NCBI RefSeq assembly: GCF_004364635.1
Contig: NZ_SOAX01000005.1
Location: forward strand, 124,001 to 188,000
Reading direction: 5' to 3'
DNA: 64,000 bases
Source of the DNA: Halospina denitrificans
Lineage (GTDB): Bacteria; Pseudomonadota; Gammaproteobacteria; Pseudomonadales; Oleiphilaceae
Shown in pieces: positions 43,842 to 55,003 of the stretch. The notes beneath the pieces are model-generated. The model was given only the letters and a program-made list of their open reading frames with translations, was not told the origin of the DNA and ran no database searches. The translations under genes were made by a program, and so were the position numbers. Position 1 is the first letter of the stretch, and every line of letters starts with the position of its first letter.

Positions 43842-44468
43842 TTATTCCAGGCTGCGGAGCATTGCGTTGGCGTTGTCGACCACCTTGCCCCGTCGGAAGA
43901 TCAGCTGCCAGCGCCGCCCGCCGACCTGCCGCCACAGCATGGCCGAGCGGATGCCCGCCAGAAGGCAGGCGCGAATTCGTGCCGCATTATCTTCAATTTC
44001 AAGGAATTGGCGGTGACCGTTCACGTTGATTTTGATCCGGAAGGTGCTGATGGTATCCTGGTAGATGCCGGCCAGGTTCCTGATCACGTTCGGGTGGGTG
44101 TACCCGAAATGGTCAACACTGCGCCGGGCCTGCTCAATCCGTTCGCCGATGGTGTCCAGCATCTCCGGCTGCTTGTGGAGTCTGGTCTCAAGCTGAACCA
44201 GGTTGAGCGCATAGCGCAGCATCTGGGCTTCGGCCTGGCCCGCCTGGTTGCCGAAGCAGCGCGAAAGCACCTTCAGGCCTTCCCTCAACCCGTAAAGGTC
44301 CCCGTATACATCCAGGGTTCTCTCAGGGTTGGTCTCAAACAGGGATTTGATCGTGGTTTCCAGAGGATCCTGGAGGCACTGGCCGCGCGTTGCGGTCTGA
44401 TGCACGAGACTCACGGCCTGGAAAAGGCCAGCCAGCGCGAGCGTCTGGTCATCAAGGTTCTGGTTCAA
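43842..44468 (-). CDS. hflD: High frequency lysogenization protein HflD homolog
   Basis: A 208-residue mostly helical, membrane-associated protein of unclear housekeeping role. ALAGLFQAVSLVHQ near the N-terminus and RNLAGIYQDTISTFRIKINVNG are family features. The start is a TTG at 44468 with GAGGGG 8 bases upstream, inside the mnmA stop region, indicating coupled translation. Its place between mnmA and purB is conserved. Confidence 0.92.
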   Translation of the reverse strand: MNQNLDDQTLALAGLFQAVSLVHQTATRGQCLQDPLETTIKSLFETNPERTLDVYGDLYGLREGLKVLSRCFGNQAGQAEAQMLRYALNLVQLETRLHKQPEMLDTIGERIEQARRSVDHFGYTHPNVIRNLAGIYQDTISTFRIKINVNGHRQFLEIEDNAARIRACLLAGIRSAMLWRQVGGRRWQLIFRRGKVVDNANAMLRSLE

Positions 44469-44480
44469 ACAGTCGGCCCC

Positions 44481-45635
44481 TCAGGCGCTCGCCACGTTGG
44501 ATGAGTGATGGTCGGCGGGCAGATCACGAAAGGTCCGTTCGATGACTCCGCCGCCGAGGCAGACGTCACCCTGGTAGAACACCACCGACTGGCCCGGTGT
44601 CACGGCACGTTGTGGCTCGTCAAAGGTGACGCGGTATCCTTCCTCGGTGGCTTCCAGCAGACAGCTCTGGTCCGGCTGGCGATAGCGGGTCTTGGCCACG
44701 CAGCGCAGGGGCAGAGCGGGCACCTCATCGACCCAGTCAATCGACCAGGTATAAAGGCCGCGACCGAAGAGCAGGGGGTGCTGCTTGCCCTGGACGGCAA
44801 TGAGCACGTTGCGCTCCAGATCCTTCTCCGCCACAAACCAGGGATCCGAGCCGTAACCGTTCAGCCCGCCAATACCAAGACCCTGGCGCTGCCCGATGGT
44901 GTGATACATCAATCCCTGGTGCTGGCCAATCACATCCCCGTCCGGCGTCTCAATCGGCCCCGGCTGCGCCGGCAGATAGGTCTGGAGAAAATCACTGAAC
45001 CGCCGCTCACCGATGAAACAGATCCCCGTACTGTCCTTCTTGTCATGGGTCACCAGCCCGGCGTCCTCAGCAATCCGCCGGACCTCGGTCTTGTGCAGCT
45101 CCCCCAGGGGAAACAGCGTACGTGCAATCCGCTCGCCGGACACCGCGTGCAGGAAATAGCTCTGGTCCTTGTTCGGATCCACTCCACGCAGAAGCTGGGC
45201 ACTGTTTTCGCCCCTTACACATCGCCGCGCGTAATGCCCGGTGGCAATAAAATCCGCTCCCATCTCCACGGCGTGGTCGAGAAAGGCCCGGAACTTGATC
45301 TCTTTGTTGCACAGAATATCCGGATTCGGCGTCCTTCCGGCGCTGTACTCCGCCAGGAAATGCTCAAACACCCGATCCCAGTACTCCCCGGAAAAACTGA
45401 CCGTATACAGCGGGATTCCGATCTTACCGGCCACCGCCTGCGCATCCGCCAGATCCTCCATGATCGTACAATGCTCCGTCCCATCCGCCTCGTCCCAGTT
45501 CTTCATGAACAGACCTTCCACGCGGTACCCCTGCTCCTTCAAAAGCAGAGCCGCCACGGAAGAATCAACGCCGCCGGAAAGGCCAACAATGACCCGGGGT
45601 GCGCTGTTATCGGATTGATGAGCGGAGGTAGTCAT
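44481..45635 (-). CDS. mnmA: tRNA-specific 2-thiouridylase MnmA
   Basis: A 384-residue enzyme that makes 2-thiouridine at the wobble base of Glu, Gln and Lys tRNAs. PP-loop [10 protein letters not shown] is near residue 20. The catalytic cysteines lie in [12 protein letters not shown] and [12 protein letters not shown]. Sulfur reaches it through the Tus relay; tusA is at 27351. A long gap upstream holds hairpin element D and a candidate promoter. Confidence 0.96.
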   Translation of the reverse strand: MTTSAHQSDNSAPRVIVGLSGGVDSSVAALLLKEQGYRVEGLFMKNWDEADGTEHCTIMEDLADAQAVAGKIGIPLYTVSFSGEYWDRVFEHFLAEYSAGRTPNPDILCNKEIKFRAFLDHAVEMGADFIATGHYARRCVRGENSAQLLRGVDPNKDQSYFLHAVSGERIARTLFPLGELHKTEVRRIAEDAGLVTHDKKDSTGICFIGERRFSDFLQTYLPAQPGPIETPDGDVIGQHQGLMYHTIGQRQGLGIGGLNGYGSDPWFVAEKDLERNVLIAVQGKQHPLLFGRGLYTWSIDWVDEVPALPLRCVAKTRYRQPDQSCLLEATEEGYRVTFDEPQRAVTPGQSVVFYQGDVCLGGGVIERTFRDLPADHHSSNVASA

Positions 45636-45678
45636 AAAATAGAGTTGCTATGCACCTGGACGGACTTCGAAAGCCCAT

Positions 45679-45708
45679 ATTGTATAGGGTGCCACCTGAA
45701 ACGCCCAA
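45679..45708 (-). promoter_or_regulatory. Candidate sigma-70 promoter of mnmA
   Basis: On the minus strand TTGGGC (45703-45708) and TACAAT (45679-45684) are 18 bp apart, 44 bases above the mnmA start. It lies downstream of hairpin element D. Confidence 0.4.
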
Positions 45709-45767
45709 ATTTTCGTGGGCTTCCACAAAACTGGCGGTGATGAATTGGCGGTCTGCGCGAAATTCAG

Positions 45768-45882
45768 GTGGTTGTGAGCGGGGAGCCCTTTCCGGGAAGC
45801 TCCGGAGCCATGGATGGCGGAGGGCAGCCTACAGGGATGTACTCGTGGCGGTTCCCGGAAAGGGCTCCCCGCTCACAACCAC
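45768..45882. repeat. Large hairpin element, copy D (31-bp perfect arms, 53-nt core, inverted orientation)
   Basis: The arm at 45768-45798 pairs with 45852-45882 without mismatch (31 bp). The core (45799-45851), read on the minus strand, is identical to copy C at 52 of 53 positions. The outer arms share nothing with C beyond the inner CTTTCCGGGAA. It lies between nudJ and mnmA, 11 bp after the nudJ stop. Confidence 0.9.
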
Positions 45883-45893
45883 TGCACCCAACC

Positions 45894-46334
45894 TCAAAAC
45901 TCCCGAATAATATCCAGAGGAAACTCCCTCCCTGCCTTATAATCCTGAACACACTGCAGCACCAAGGGACTGCGAAGCATCCCCTTATTCTCAATCAGCT
46001 GAGATTCCGTAAGCCATTGCGATTCAATAATGCCGTCGTCCAGTTCATTCGTGACCTTCTCGAGAGCCTTCCCGATAAACGCATACCGATGGTAGGTCAC
46101 GCCGTTGTGCGGTGACCGAAAAATATAAAGCCCCAGAAACCCCGTCAGCTCCACCCGGTAACCCGTCTCCTCCAACGCCTCGCGACAAGCCGCCTCAAAT
46201 ACCGACTCGCGCTCCTCGATGTGGCCCGCTGGCTGGTTGAGCACGATGGCCCCCTCGCTTTCCTCCTTAACCACAAGAAAAGCATCGCCATCCGGCACCA
46301 CAACGGCCACCGTCGCATGGGGTTTCCAGATCAT
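45894..46334 (-). CDS. nudJ: NUDIX hydrolase NudJ
   Basis: A 146-residue NUDIX phosphohydrolase. The Nudix box runs from GHIEERESVFEAACREALEE to TGY, with the EExxE-type core. E. coli NudJ (YmfB) removes phosphates from HMP-PP and nucleotides and stands next to mnmA, as here. It is divergent from icd across a 144-bp gap with two possible operators. Confidence 0.9.
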   Translation of the reverse strand: MIWKPHATVAVVVPDGDAFLVVKEESEGAIVLNQPAGHIEERESVFEAACREALEETGYRVELTGFLGLYIFRSPHNGVTYHRYAFIGKALEKVTNELDDGIIESQWLTESQLIENKGMLRSPLVLQCVQDYKAGREFPLDIIREF

Positions 46335-46355
46335 CTGTCAGTTACCTCTATGCCG

Positions 46356-46411
46356 TGTAGTAAATTTACGAGATCCAGGATCTGCCTTGGTGATACGGTA
46401 GTAAAACTACA
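46356..46411. promoter_or_regulatory. Two related operator-like sites between nudJ and icd
   Basis: TGTAGTAAATTTACG (46356-46370) and GGTAGTAAAACTACA (46397-46411) share GTAGTAAA and TAC ends and are spaced 41 bp start to start, about four helical turns. They resemble the TGTAxT-(A/T)-rich-AxTACA operators of RpiR-type central-carbon regulators (HexR/RccR). Confidence 0.4.
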
Positions 46412-46478
46412 AAAAATCCCTCTGAAACGCTATCATGGGCGGCGAATCGAGCGGCTGTGACTCAATACGGAGAAAAGC

Positions 46479-47738
<1,260 letters not shown>

Positions 47739-47756
47739 GTTGCGGTAGGGGGGCGC

Positions 47757-47785
47757 AGCCCGCTTCGGAATTACCGAGGCGGGCT
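47757..47785. other. Stem-loop between convergent icd and cspD
   Basis: A 12-bp stem (47757-47768 with 47774-47785, one G-T pair) encloses the loop AATTA, 19 bases after the icd stop. There is no T-run, so it may be a processing or rho-linked end rather than a simple terminator. Confidence 0.4.
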
Positions 47786-47884
47786 CTGGTGCGTAGATGT
47801 TGCGTGAGCCCTGGCTCACTCCGGTCCGTCGGTCGCCTTGCACGACAGAGAGAACGCGGAGTAGCCGCTGGAAACAGCCATTCC

Positions 47885-48211
47885 TCAGACGGTGACGTGA
47901 TCCCGCTTGCGTTCGGCCGTACCGGTTTCCCGGCTATCCTGATTCTGGTCCTGGTTCTGACCTTTTGCGTCGTCTTCAGTGTCCTGTGCCGACTTCTTGG
48001 GGGGCGTTTCAAGCGGAATAATATTAACCGCGTGAATGCCCTTGGCACTGGGCTCTTTTTCGAATTCGACACGCTGGCCGGCTTTCAGGGTCTTGTAGCC
48101 TTCCATCTGGATCGAGGAGAAGTGAACAAACAGATCCTCACTCTCGCCTTCCTCGATGATGAACCCATACCCCTTGGCATTGTTGAACCATTTAACCTTG
48201 CCCTGGTGCAT
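47885..48211 (-). CDS. cspD: Cold-shock domain protein, CspD type with hydrophilic tail
   Basis: A 108-residue protein. Residues 1-68 form a cold-shock domain with RNP motifs KGYGFI and LFVHFS. A Q/D/K-rich hydrophilic tail of about 40 residues follows, longer than in E. coli CspD (74 residues). CspD next to clpS-clpA is the conserved position. A GGAGGAGG site precedes the ATG. It probably binds single-stranded nucleic acid. Confidence 0.88.
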   Translation of the reverse strand: MHQGKVKWFNNAKGYGFIIEEGESEDLFVHFSSIQMEGYKTLKAGQRVEFEKEPSAKGIHAVNIIPLETPPKKSAQDTEDDAKGQNQDQNQDSRETGTAERKRDHVTV

Positions 48212-48474
48212 TGCCTCCTCCTTGTTTCAGGTCTCGTAGGGCCCGGTATTGCTAAATGCCGACTGCGTATCTGGCACGTTTCGTCACGGAATGTAACGCT
48301 TTGTAAAACCTATACCGGGAACTGTTGACGAAATTTCATTCAGAGTCAAGGGGCGCGCACTGAATATGAGGATTGGTTAATTCTCAAGGGGAGGGCGTGT
48401 GCCGCGGGGAACGTGATAAAATGCGGATGACAACAAATTCCAGAGCATGGCTTGTAATTCCGGTGCAGCAACAC

Positions 48475-48852
48475 ATGATTAGAGAAGATAGGTTCGTAAA
48501 AGTGGAATCCCCTCTACTAATATGGAATCAGGAGGGCGAAGAGGAACCCGGTCAGGACGATGGGACGGCGGTAGCTCCCGAAAAGCCGGAAGTTAAGCGC
48601 CCTTCGCTGTACAAGGTGGTACTGATGAACGACGACTACACGCCAATGGATTTTGTAGTGGATGTCCTGATGACGTTCTTCGCCATGACGGAGGAGAAGG
48701 CAACGCAGATCATGCTTGCGGTACACACTCAGGGCAAAGCTGTCTGTGGCGTCTATACTCGGGATATAGCGGAAACGAAAGCAGCCCAGGTGAATCAATA
48801 CGCTTCCGAGCATGATCATCCGCTGCTGTGTGAGATTGAACGAGCTGACTGA
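48475..48852 (+). CDS. clpS: ATP-dependent Clp protease adaptor ClpS
   Basis: Adaptor that delivers N-degron substrates to ClpA. The core [20 protein letters not shown] and [20 protein letters not shown] is complete, with the N-degron pocket residues (NDD, His in VHTQG). The start is uncertain: ATG 48475 gives 125 residues, GTG 48502 gives 116, and the frame is open further upstream; none has a clear ribosome site. It ends 13 bases before clpA. Confidence 0.92.
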   Translation: MIREDRFVKVESPLLIWNQEGEEEPGQDDGTAVAPEKPEVKRPSLYKVVLMNDDYTPMDFVVDVLMTFFAMTEEKATQIMLAVHTQGKAVCGVYTRDIAETKAAQVNQYASEHDHPLLCEIERAD

Positions 48853-48865
48853 ATCGGGGTGGCCC

Positions 48866-51148
48866 ATGCTCAGTAAAGACCTCGAACTGACTTTGAACGA
48901 GGCATTTCGCAACGCACGCGACAAGCGTCATGAGTTCATGACGGTGGAACACCTGCTTCTGGCGCTGCTCGATAATGAGTCCGCGGTCAGGGTTCTGAAG
49001 GCATGCGGTGCCGATATGTCGCGGTTGCGCGAAGAACTCAATGACTTCGTGGACTCCACGACGCCATTGATTCCATCCAACGACAGCGAGCGTGAAACCC
49101 AGCCGACCCTGGGCTTCCAGCGGGTGCTCCAGCGCGCGGTTTTCCATGTGCAGTCTTCCGGCAAGAAGGAAGTCACCGGCGCCAATGTGCTGGTCGCGAT
49201 CTTCAGTGAGCAGGAAAGCCAGGCCGTCTTCGTGCTCAAGAAGCAGAACGTTGCCCGCATCGACGTGGTGAATTTCATTTCCCATGGCATCTCCAAGGTC
49301 TCCGGTCCTGAAGAAAAGGACGGCGGCGAACAGGAATCCATGCAGCAGCAGGAAGAGGCGGTTGAAGAGGGCACGTCCTCCAACCCGCTTGAGGCCTATG
49401 CCCAGAACCTGAACGAACAGGCTTCCCAGGGCCATATTGACCCGCTGATCGGGCGCGAGAAGGAAGTGGAGCGCGTCGTTCAGATCCTGGTGCGCCGCCG
49501 CAAGAACAACCCGCTGCTGGTGGGTGAGGCCGGCGTGGGCAAGACTGCTATTGCCGAGGGCCTGGCCAAGAAGATCGTCGATGGCGATGTGCCGGATGTG
49601 ATCAAGGACGGGGAGGTGTTCTCCCTGGACCTCGGCGCGCTGCTGGCCGGCACCAAGTACCGGGGCGATTTCGAGAAACGTCTCAAGGCGCTGCTCGCGG
49701 AGCTGAAAAAGCGCGAACACGCGATCCTGTTCATTGACGAGATCCACACCATCATCGGCGCCGGCTCGGCTTCCGGCGGGGTCATGGATGCGTCCAACCT
49801 GCTCAAGCCCATGCTGGCCTCGGGCAAGATGCGCTGTATCGGATCGACCACCTTCCAGGAATTCCGTGGCATCTTCGAGAAGGACAGCGCCCTGGCACGG
49901 CGCTTCCAGAAGATCGACGTCAACGAACCGAGCATCGAGGACACCTACCTGATCCTCAAGGGGCTCAAGACGCACTTCGAGAAGCACCACGACCTCAAGT
50001 ACACCGACAAGGCGCTGCGCAGCGCCGCGGAACTGGCGGGACGCTACATCACCGACCGCCATCTCCCGGACAAGGCCATCGACGTAATCGACGAGGCGGG
50101 CGCGCGTCAGCAGCTTCTGCCGGTGTCCAAGCGTCGCAAGGTGATCAACGAGAACGCCATCGAGGAGATTGTCTCGGCGATTGCGCGCATACCACCAAAG
50201 CATGTGTCCACGTCCGACAAGGACCTGCTGCGCAACATCGAGCGGGACCTGAAGATGGTGGTTTTCGGGCAGGACCAGGCGATCGAGTCCCTGTCCACGG
50301 CCATCAAGCTGGCCCGGGCCGGGCTCAAGTCTCCGGAGAAGCCGGAAGGCGCCTTCCTGTTCTCGGGCCCCACCGGTGTGGGCAAAACCGAGGTGACCCG
50401 CCAGCTGGCCAAGCAGCTTGGCATTGAGCTGGTGCGCTTCGACATGTCCGAGTACATGGAACGGCACACCGTGTCACGCCTGATTGGAGCGCCTCCGGGC
50501 TACGTGGGCTATGACCAGGGTGGACTGCTTACAGAGAACGTGAACAAGACGCCGCACTGCGTGCTGCTGCTCGACGAGATCGAGAAGGCGCACCCGGACG
50601 TGTTCAACCTGCTGCTGCAGGTCATGGACCACGGGACCCTGACGGACAACAACGGACGCAAGGCGGATTTCCGGCACGTGATCCTGGTGATGACCACGAA
50701 CGCGGGCGCCGAGCAGTTGACGCGCCGCTCGATCGGCTTCGCCAACCAGGACCACAGCACCGATGGCATGGAGATCATCAACAAGACCTTCACGCCGGAG
50801 TTCCGGAACCGTCTGGACGGCATCATCCAGTTCTCCGCGCTCAATGCCGAAGTCATTACCCATGTGGTGGACAAGTTCCTCACCGAGCTGCAGGCGCAGC
50901 TGGATGAGAAGCAGGTTGTACTGCACGTGGATGACGAGGCCAAGCTCTGGCTGGCCGAGCACGGCTACGACGAGAACATGGGCGCACGTCCGATGGGTCG
51001 CCTGATTCAGGAGAAGATCAAGAAGGGGCTGGCCGAGGAGATCCTCTTCGGGCGCCTGTCCCAGGGTGGCGGTGAAGTCCACGTGAAGGTCAGCAACGAT
51101 GACCTGGCGTTCGAGTTCGAGACCGAGCAGCCGGAACCTGTTGAATAG
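48866..51148 (+). CDS. clpA: ATP-dependent Clp protease ATP-binding subunit ClpA
   Basis: A 760-residue double AAA+ unfoldase partner of ClpP. It has the N-domain (binding site of ClpS), first Walker A GEAGVGKT, second Walker A GPTGVGKT and a ClpP-docking loop with IGF (RRSIGFANQ). There is no ClpB-type middle domain. ATG 48866 follows GGGGTGG and gives [10 protein letters not shown]. The length matches E. coli ClpA. A strong terminator follows. Confidence 0.97.
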   Translation: MLSKDLELTLNEAFRNARDKRHEFMTVEHLLLALLDNESAVRVLKACGADMSRLREELNDFVDSTTPLIPSNDSERETQPTLGFQRVLQRAVFHVQSSGKKEVTGANVLVAIFSEQESQAVFVLKKQNVARIDVVNFISHGISKVSGPEEKDGGEQESMQQQEEAVEEGTSSNPLEAYAQNLNEQASQGHIDPLIGREKEVERVVQILVRRRKNNPLLVGEAGVGKTAIAEGLAKKIVDGDVPDVIKDGEVFSLDLGALLAGTKYRGDFEKRLKALLAELKKREHAILFIDEIHTIIGAGSASGGVMDASNLLKPMLASGKMRCIGSTTFQEFRGIFEKDSALARRFQKIDVNEPSIEDTYLILKGLKTHFEKHHDLKYTDKALRSAAELAGRYITDRHLPDKAIDVIDEAGARQQLLPVSKRRKVINENAIEEIVSAIARIPPKHVSTSDKDLLRNIERDLKMVVFGQDQAIESLSTAIKLARAGLKSPEKPEGAFLFSGPTGVGKTEVTRQLAKQLGIELVRFDMSEYMERHTVSRLIGAPPGYVGYDQGGLLTENVNKTPHCVLLLDEIEKAHPDVFNLLLQVMDHGTLTDNNGRKADFRHVILVMTTNAGAEQLTRRSIGFANQDHSTDGMEIINKTFTPEFRNRLDGIIQFSALNAEVITHVVDKFLTELQAQLDEKQVVLHVDDEAKLWLAEHGYDENMGARPMGRLIQEKIKKGLAEEILFGRLSQGGGEVHVKVSNDDLAFEFETEQPEPVE

Positions 51149-51177
51149 GCCTGGCGTAACAGGGAAGCGGTAGCCAT

Positions 51178-51213
51178 TGCCCCGGTGTCATTCTGGCGCC
51201 GGGGCATTTTTTT
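51178..51213 (+). terminator. Intrinsic terminator after clpA
   Basis: TGCCCCGG (51178-51185) pairs with CCGGGGCA (51199-51206), followed by seven T. It lies between the convergent clpA and infA stops and serves the plus strand. Confidence 0.9.
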
Positions 51214-51215
51214 GT

Positions 51216-51434
51216 TTAACGGTACCGGTAGGTGATGCGGCCCTTGCTGAGGTCGTAGGGGGTCAGTTCCACCTTCACCTTGTCGCCCGTGAGAATCCGG
51301 ATGTAGTTCTTGCGCATTTTCCCGGAAATATGGGCCGTCACGGTGTGTCCGTTTTCCAGCTCGACGCGGAACATGGTGTTGGGAAGGGTGTCGACAATAA
51401 CGCCTTCCATTTCAACGGCATCTGATTTTGCCAT
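51216..51434 (-). CDS. infA: Translation initiation factor IF-1
   Basis: A 72-residue OB-fold initiation factor binding the ribosomal A site. The sequence [20 protein letters not shown] and [17 protein letters not shown] are family hallmarks. The clpA-infA neighbourhood is conserved in gammaproteobacteria. Confidence 0.97.
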   Translation of the reverse strand: MAKSDAVEMEGVIVDTLPNTMFRVELENGHTVTAHISGKMRKNYIRILTGDKVKVELTPYDLSKGRITYRYR

Positions 51435-51580
51435 TCAGCTCTCTCTCCGTACCTTCGGTATTCGTTCGGATGAATCTTACAGTGATGTTCAATGCTTATA
51501 AAATGCCCATGAAGGCAAAGTGGCGCAATTTTGCCTTAATCGACGTTAATAGGCAAAGCCTTGAGGCTGGATAAGGGGAG

Positions 51581-51612
51581 ATGGCATGGCCAGAGCGGAC
51601 TGGCCATGCCAT
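51581..51612 (-). terminator. Hairpin after the DUF1329 gene
   Basis: A perfect 12-bp stem (51581-51592 with 51601-51612) with an 8-nt loop lies 12 bases beyond the DUF1329 stop on the minus strand. It lacks a T-run, so it is a candidate 3' stabiliser or terminator. Confidence 0.45.
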
Positions 51613-51624
51613 GGTCGCGGTGTT

Positions 51625-52980
51625 TCAGCGACGCAGTGCGGAGGGAGTGAATTCACGCGACCGGCGATTGATGCCGAAGGTGTAGGGCTTCGATTCCTCG
51701 TTGGTCATGCCCATCACCAGGTAGCGGCCGGATCTCGTGTCGTACAGCGTCTCAAACGCGTAGAAGGGGATATCCACGTCGTACGCCTGCAGCATGTGCG
51801 ACTCAGCCACGCGCCAGAGCTCACCACGACCGTCGTAATGATCCACGACGGCGATCTGCCAGCTGTCCTCGTCGATGTAGAAATCACGGGTCTCGTAGAT
51901 GTGGCGTTCACCGTCCTTGAGCGTTGCGCGGATGTGCCAGACACGGTGCAGCTCATAACGCGCGTGCTCCTGGTTCACGTGACCGGCCTTGATGATGTCG
52001 TCGTACGACAGGTCCTCGGAAGCCATCTCATAGGAGTTGTACGGGATGTATTTCTCCTTTTTACCGACGATTTCCCAGTCGTACTTATCCGGTGCGCCGT
52101 TGTACAGGTCCAGGTTGTCCGAGGTCCGCTGTCCGTCGGCGGCTGTGCCCGGTCCGTCATAGGCGACCTGGGGGGCGCGGCGGACACGGCGCTGGCCGGA
52201 ATTGTAGAGCCAGGCCCTGCGCGGCTCCTCGACCTGGTTAATGGTCTCGTGCACCAGCAGGGTGTTGCCTGAAAGCCGTGATGGCGCCTTGATGGTCTGC
52301 TTGAAGTAGAACAGGATATTGTCGTGCTCGTCCGCGCCCGCATCGTAATCCGACAGCTCCCAGGGGCGCACGATTTCCTCTTCAAACTGGACCTCGGTGA
52401 AGGCCCCATCCGTCTGGGGCGTGACCTGGACCACGTTGCGTTTCAGTGCACCACCACGATAACGGGTGGTGTGGTTGAAGATGATCTCCAGGGCGTTCTG
52501 GGGAATCGGAAAGGGCGTGGCCTTGTCGTAGTTCTTCAGGCCGTTGCCGCTTTCAACCAGCTCAACCGTAGTGGCGTTCTCCTGCGTCTGATCCATGATG
52601 GACTCGGGCACCGCGGCGGTCCGGCGGGTCTTGTAGACCGGGATGAAGTAGTCGTCATAGGACTTGATCATCCTGACCTGACCGGGCGTCAGCTTGTCTT
52701 CGTATTCATCCACATTGCTCTGGTCAATGCGGAACTTTTCCTCATCCTGGGGGAATGGGTCGACATAGCGGTGATCCCCTTCGTAATTGTCGGGTGCGGT
52801 GGTCAGGCCGCCGTCCCAGGCAGGGATTTCATCCCCGTTGCCGGCCTTCTCCGCGCCCATGGGCGTGAGATCGTCACCCAGACGCGCCGCTTCCTCTTCC
52901 GATACGGCGGCCAGGGCGCTTCCCGAACACAGTGACGCCATCAGGATGGCGGTTGATATGAGGTTCTTGCGAGTTTTCAT
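51625..52980 (-). CDS. DUF1329 exported protein
   Basis: A 451-residue periplasmic protein with signal peptide MKTRKNLISTAILMASLCSG. The motifs LGDDLTPMGAEKAGN, IPAWDGGL, SWQIAVVDHYDGRGELWRV and the NRRSREFTPSALRR end are typical of DUF1329, a family distantly like lipoprotein carriers (LolB fold) and commonly paired with DUF1302 barrels in hydrocarbon-associated Pseudomonas and Marinobacter. The biochemical role is unproven. It is the last gene of a three-gene minus-strand set. Confidence 0.88.
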   Translation of the reverse strand: MKTRKNLISTAILMASLCSGSALAAVSEEEAARLGDDLTPMGAEKAGNGDEIPAWDGGLTTAPDNYEGDHRYVDPFPQDEEKFRIDQSNVDEYEDKLTPGQVRMIKSYDDYFIPVYKTRRTAAVPESIMDQTQENATTVELVESGNGLKNYDKATPFPIPQNALEIIFNHTTRYRGGALKRNVVQVTPQTDGAFTEVQFEEEIVRPWELSDYDAGADEHDNILFYFKQTIKAPSRLSGNTLLVHETINQVEEPRRAWLYNSGQRRVRRAPQVAYDGPGTAADGQRTSDNLDLYNGAPDKYDWEIVGKKEKYIPYNSYEMASEDLSYDDIIKAGHVNQEHARYELHRVWHIRATLKDGERHIYETRDFYIDEDSWQIAVVDHYDGRGELWRVAESHMLQAYDVDIPFYAFETLYDTRSGRYLVMGMTNEESKPYTFGINRRSREFTPSALRR

Positions 52981-53013
52981 GAGTTTCTCCTCAAGTATTT
53001 ATTGGCGTTGGTT

Positions 53014-54921
53014 TCAGAATGAGTAGGAAATGTTGGCGGACAGGAAATCCCGGTCCTTCATCTCGTTGTAGGGTTCGCCGTCGAAGAACTCGGTGTAGCT
53101 GAGTTCCACATTCCAGCGGTTCTGGTAACTGGCGGCGGCAGTCAGACCGACCTGTTTGCTGCCTTCCGTGAAGTTGCCGGCGGGGCCGGGGGCGAAGCCG
53201 CTCACGTCATGGGAAACGAATATCGAAGGCATAAAGTTCCAGCCCATGTAGAAACTCGAATAGTCCCAGGCGAAAAGCGCCCGATAGCCCCAGGAAAAGT
53301 CCGTCACGTAGCCGTCACTGCGGCAGTTGGATGGATTGATATTGGCGCCCGGATCGCCGTCAGGACCTTCCCGGCAGAAGTCACCGGTGAAGTTTTCGCC
53401 GTCAACGGGCAGTGGGCCGGCCCCAAAGGTGGCGCTGCGCCCGAAACGCTCCTCGCTGCTGTCCGGCAGGCCGTGCACGTAGGTGCCGCCGACCTCGCCC
53501 ACAACAATGAAGCGGTCCGTGCCCATGACCCGGTCGAAGAAGTGAATGAAGGTGCTCTGGAGCTGGGAGATGTCGAAACGGTCGTAACCCTGAATGACTT
53601 CACCCGCAAAGTTCTTATCGGGATTGGCTTCCCGGCGGGCCTGTTCCGTCTTGCTCAGGATCTCGCCGTTGGGGCCGCGTCGTTGCAGACCCGCAAAGAT
53701 CACGTCCGTGCTGTTCCGTTGGACGGGTTTGTCTGGCTGGAAGCTGTATTCGGCGCCCACGGAGGTCCCCGTGGGAATGGTGGTGTTCAGGCTCAGCCCC
53801 ATGATTTCCAGGTCTTCCGGGTACTCCACGAAGTAGTTCGGGAAACGGGTGCTGTCCTTGTTGGGGTCGTAGTCAACATTGGCCGTGGTGTTGCCGGCTT
53901 CCGGATTGTTGGCACGAACGTTGAGCAGCGGCAGACGGCTGTGGTGCCGCAGATAGTACGCACCCAGCTCAATCCCCGAGTCCGGCAGGAAGTACCGAGC
54001 CGAGAGGCCGAACTGGCCGGTATCATCCGGCTCCTGGTCGGCTTCCCGGGCTGCGAAAAGTCCATCCTCCAGGGCCTGCGAGTCCGGCGCCTGACCGGCC
54101 AACAGCAGCGGGCCACATCCGTCGGAAACCACATCCACTGTGGAGAAGAAGGTTCCGCAGTCCTCGATCTCAAAGGGCTCCCATTTGGTCTGGAAGTAGC
54201 CCTCCACGGTCAGGTTATTGGTAACACCCGCTGAGACAAACAGCATTTCCGCCGGCAGCAGCACATCCTTGACCTCGGCGCCAGGCTTGCGGAACGCGGC
54301 GACGTCAATGGGGTTGGTCTGGTTGATGCCACCGAGGATGAAGGTGCTTTCCCCCCAGTTCACCACCTGCTTCCCGTAGCGGACGCTCACCGGCACGTTG
54401 CCGAGCCACATGTCGCTGTAGACGTAGGCATCGAGTATCTGGCCGGAGGAGGCGTTGTCGTATCCCTCGTCGGTGAGGTGGCGCTTCTGCCCGACGGGGT
54501 CCGTGGCGAAGTCGTCTTCGCGCAGCTTGAAGTCGTGGGAATAGCGGTACTTGAACTCGCCACCGAACGTCGTAAAGGTCGGACTGTTTGTATTGTATTC
54601 CGCCGAAAGCTCCGTGCGCGCGCTCAGCGACTGGGAGAAGAAGTCCCCCTGCTCGAAATTCAGGTTACCGTCATCGCCGTTATTGGTGGATGAGCCGGTG
54701 TTGCTGAAAGCGAACTCCGGGCCCAGGTTGCCCTGGGCAATGAAATCCTTTTCCTGCTCGCTGGCCCGCATACCGACGCCGGCCCGCAGCTGGTTGTCCG
54801 AACTGAATTCAATGCCCACAAGGTTGAACTCCGTTGTCGCCTGCGTGGGCGTGGAAACGGCGCCTGCCAGGGCGAGGGCCAGGGTTGTGGTAGCTCTGGT
54901 TGTCTTGTTGTTGACTGTCAT
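53014..54921 (-). CDS. DUF1302 outer-membrane protein
   Basis: A 635-residue protein with a signal peptide ending near TQATTEF and a long beta-rich region ending in LSANISYSF, where the terminal Phe is typical of outer-membrane barrels. YGKQVVNWGESTFILGG and INQTNPIDVAAFRKPGAEV are DUF1302 hallmarks. It probably forms the outer-membrane part of a hydrophobic-compound or lipid pathway with DUF1329. ATG 54921 is chosen over an upstream start without signal peptide. It is 32 bases from the DUF1329 gene. Confidence 0.88.
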   Translation of the reverse strand: MTVNNKTTRATTTLALALAGAVSTPTQATTEFNLVGIEFSSDNQLRAGVGMRASEQEKDFIAQGNLGPEFAFSNTGSSTNNGDDGNLNFEQGDFFSQSLSARTELSAEYNTNSPTFTTFGGEFKYRYSHDFKLREDDFATDPVGQKRHLTDEGYDNASSGQILDAYVYSDMWLGNVPVSVRYGKQVVNWGESTFILGGINQTNPIDVAAFRKPGAEVKDVLLPAEMLFVSAGVTNNLTVEGYFQTKWEPFEIEDCGTFFSTVDVVSDGCGPLLLAGQAPDSQALEDGLFAAREADQEPDDTGQFGLSARYFLPDSGIELGAYYLRHHSRLPLLNVRANNPEAGNTTANVDYDPNKDSTRFPNYFVEYPEDLEIMGLSLNTTIPTGTSVGAEYSFQPDKPVQRNSTDVIFAGLQRRGPNGEILSKTEQARREANPDKNFAGEVIQGYDRFDISQLQSTFIHFFDRVMGTDRFIVVGEVGGTYVHGLPDSSEERFGRSATFGAGPLPVDGENFTGDFCREGPDGDPGANINPSNCRSDGYVTDFSWGYRALFAWDYSSFYMGWNFMPSIFVSHDVSGFAPGPAGNFTEGSKQVGLTAAASYQNRWNVELSYTEFFDGEPYNEMKDRDFLSANISYSF

Positions 54922-55003
54922 TGGGCTTACTCCGGATACAGTTGGGTCGGGGCGTGGCCCTTTTTGTGGCCACACCGACTCGAATCAGGTTGCTCAAGGG
55001 GAG

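Noticed and set aside
47757-47785. Stem-loop after icd as an intrinsic terminator
   Set aside because: The stem is good but there is no T-run on either strand; listed only as a stem-loop.
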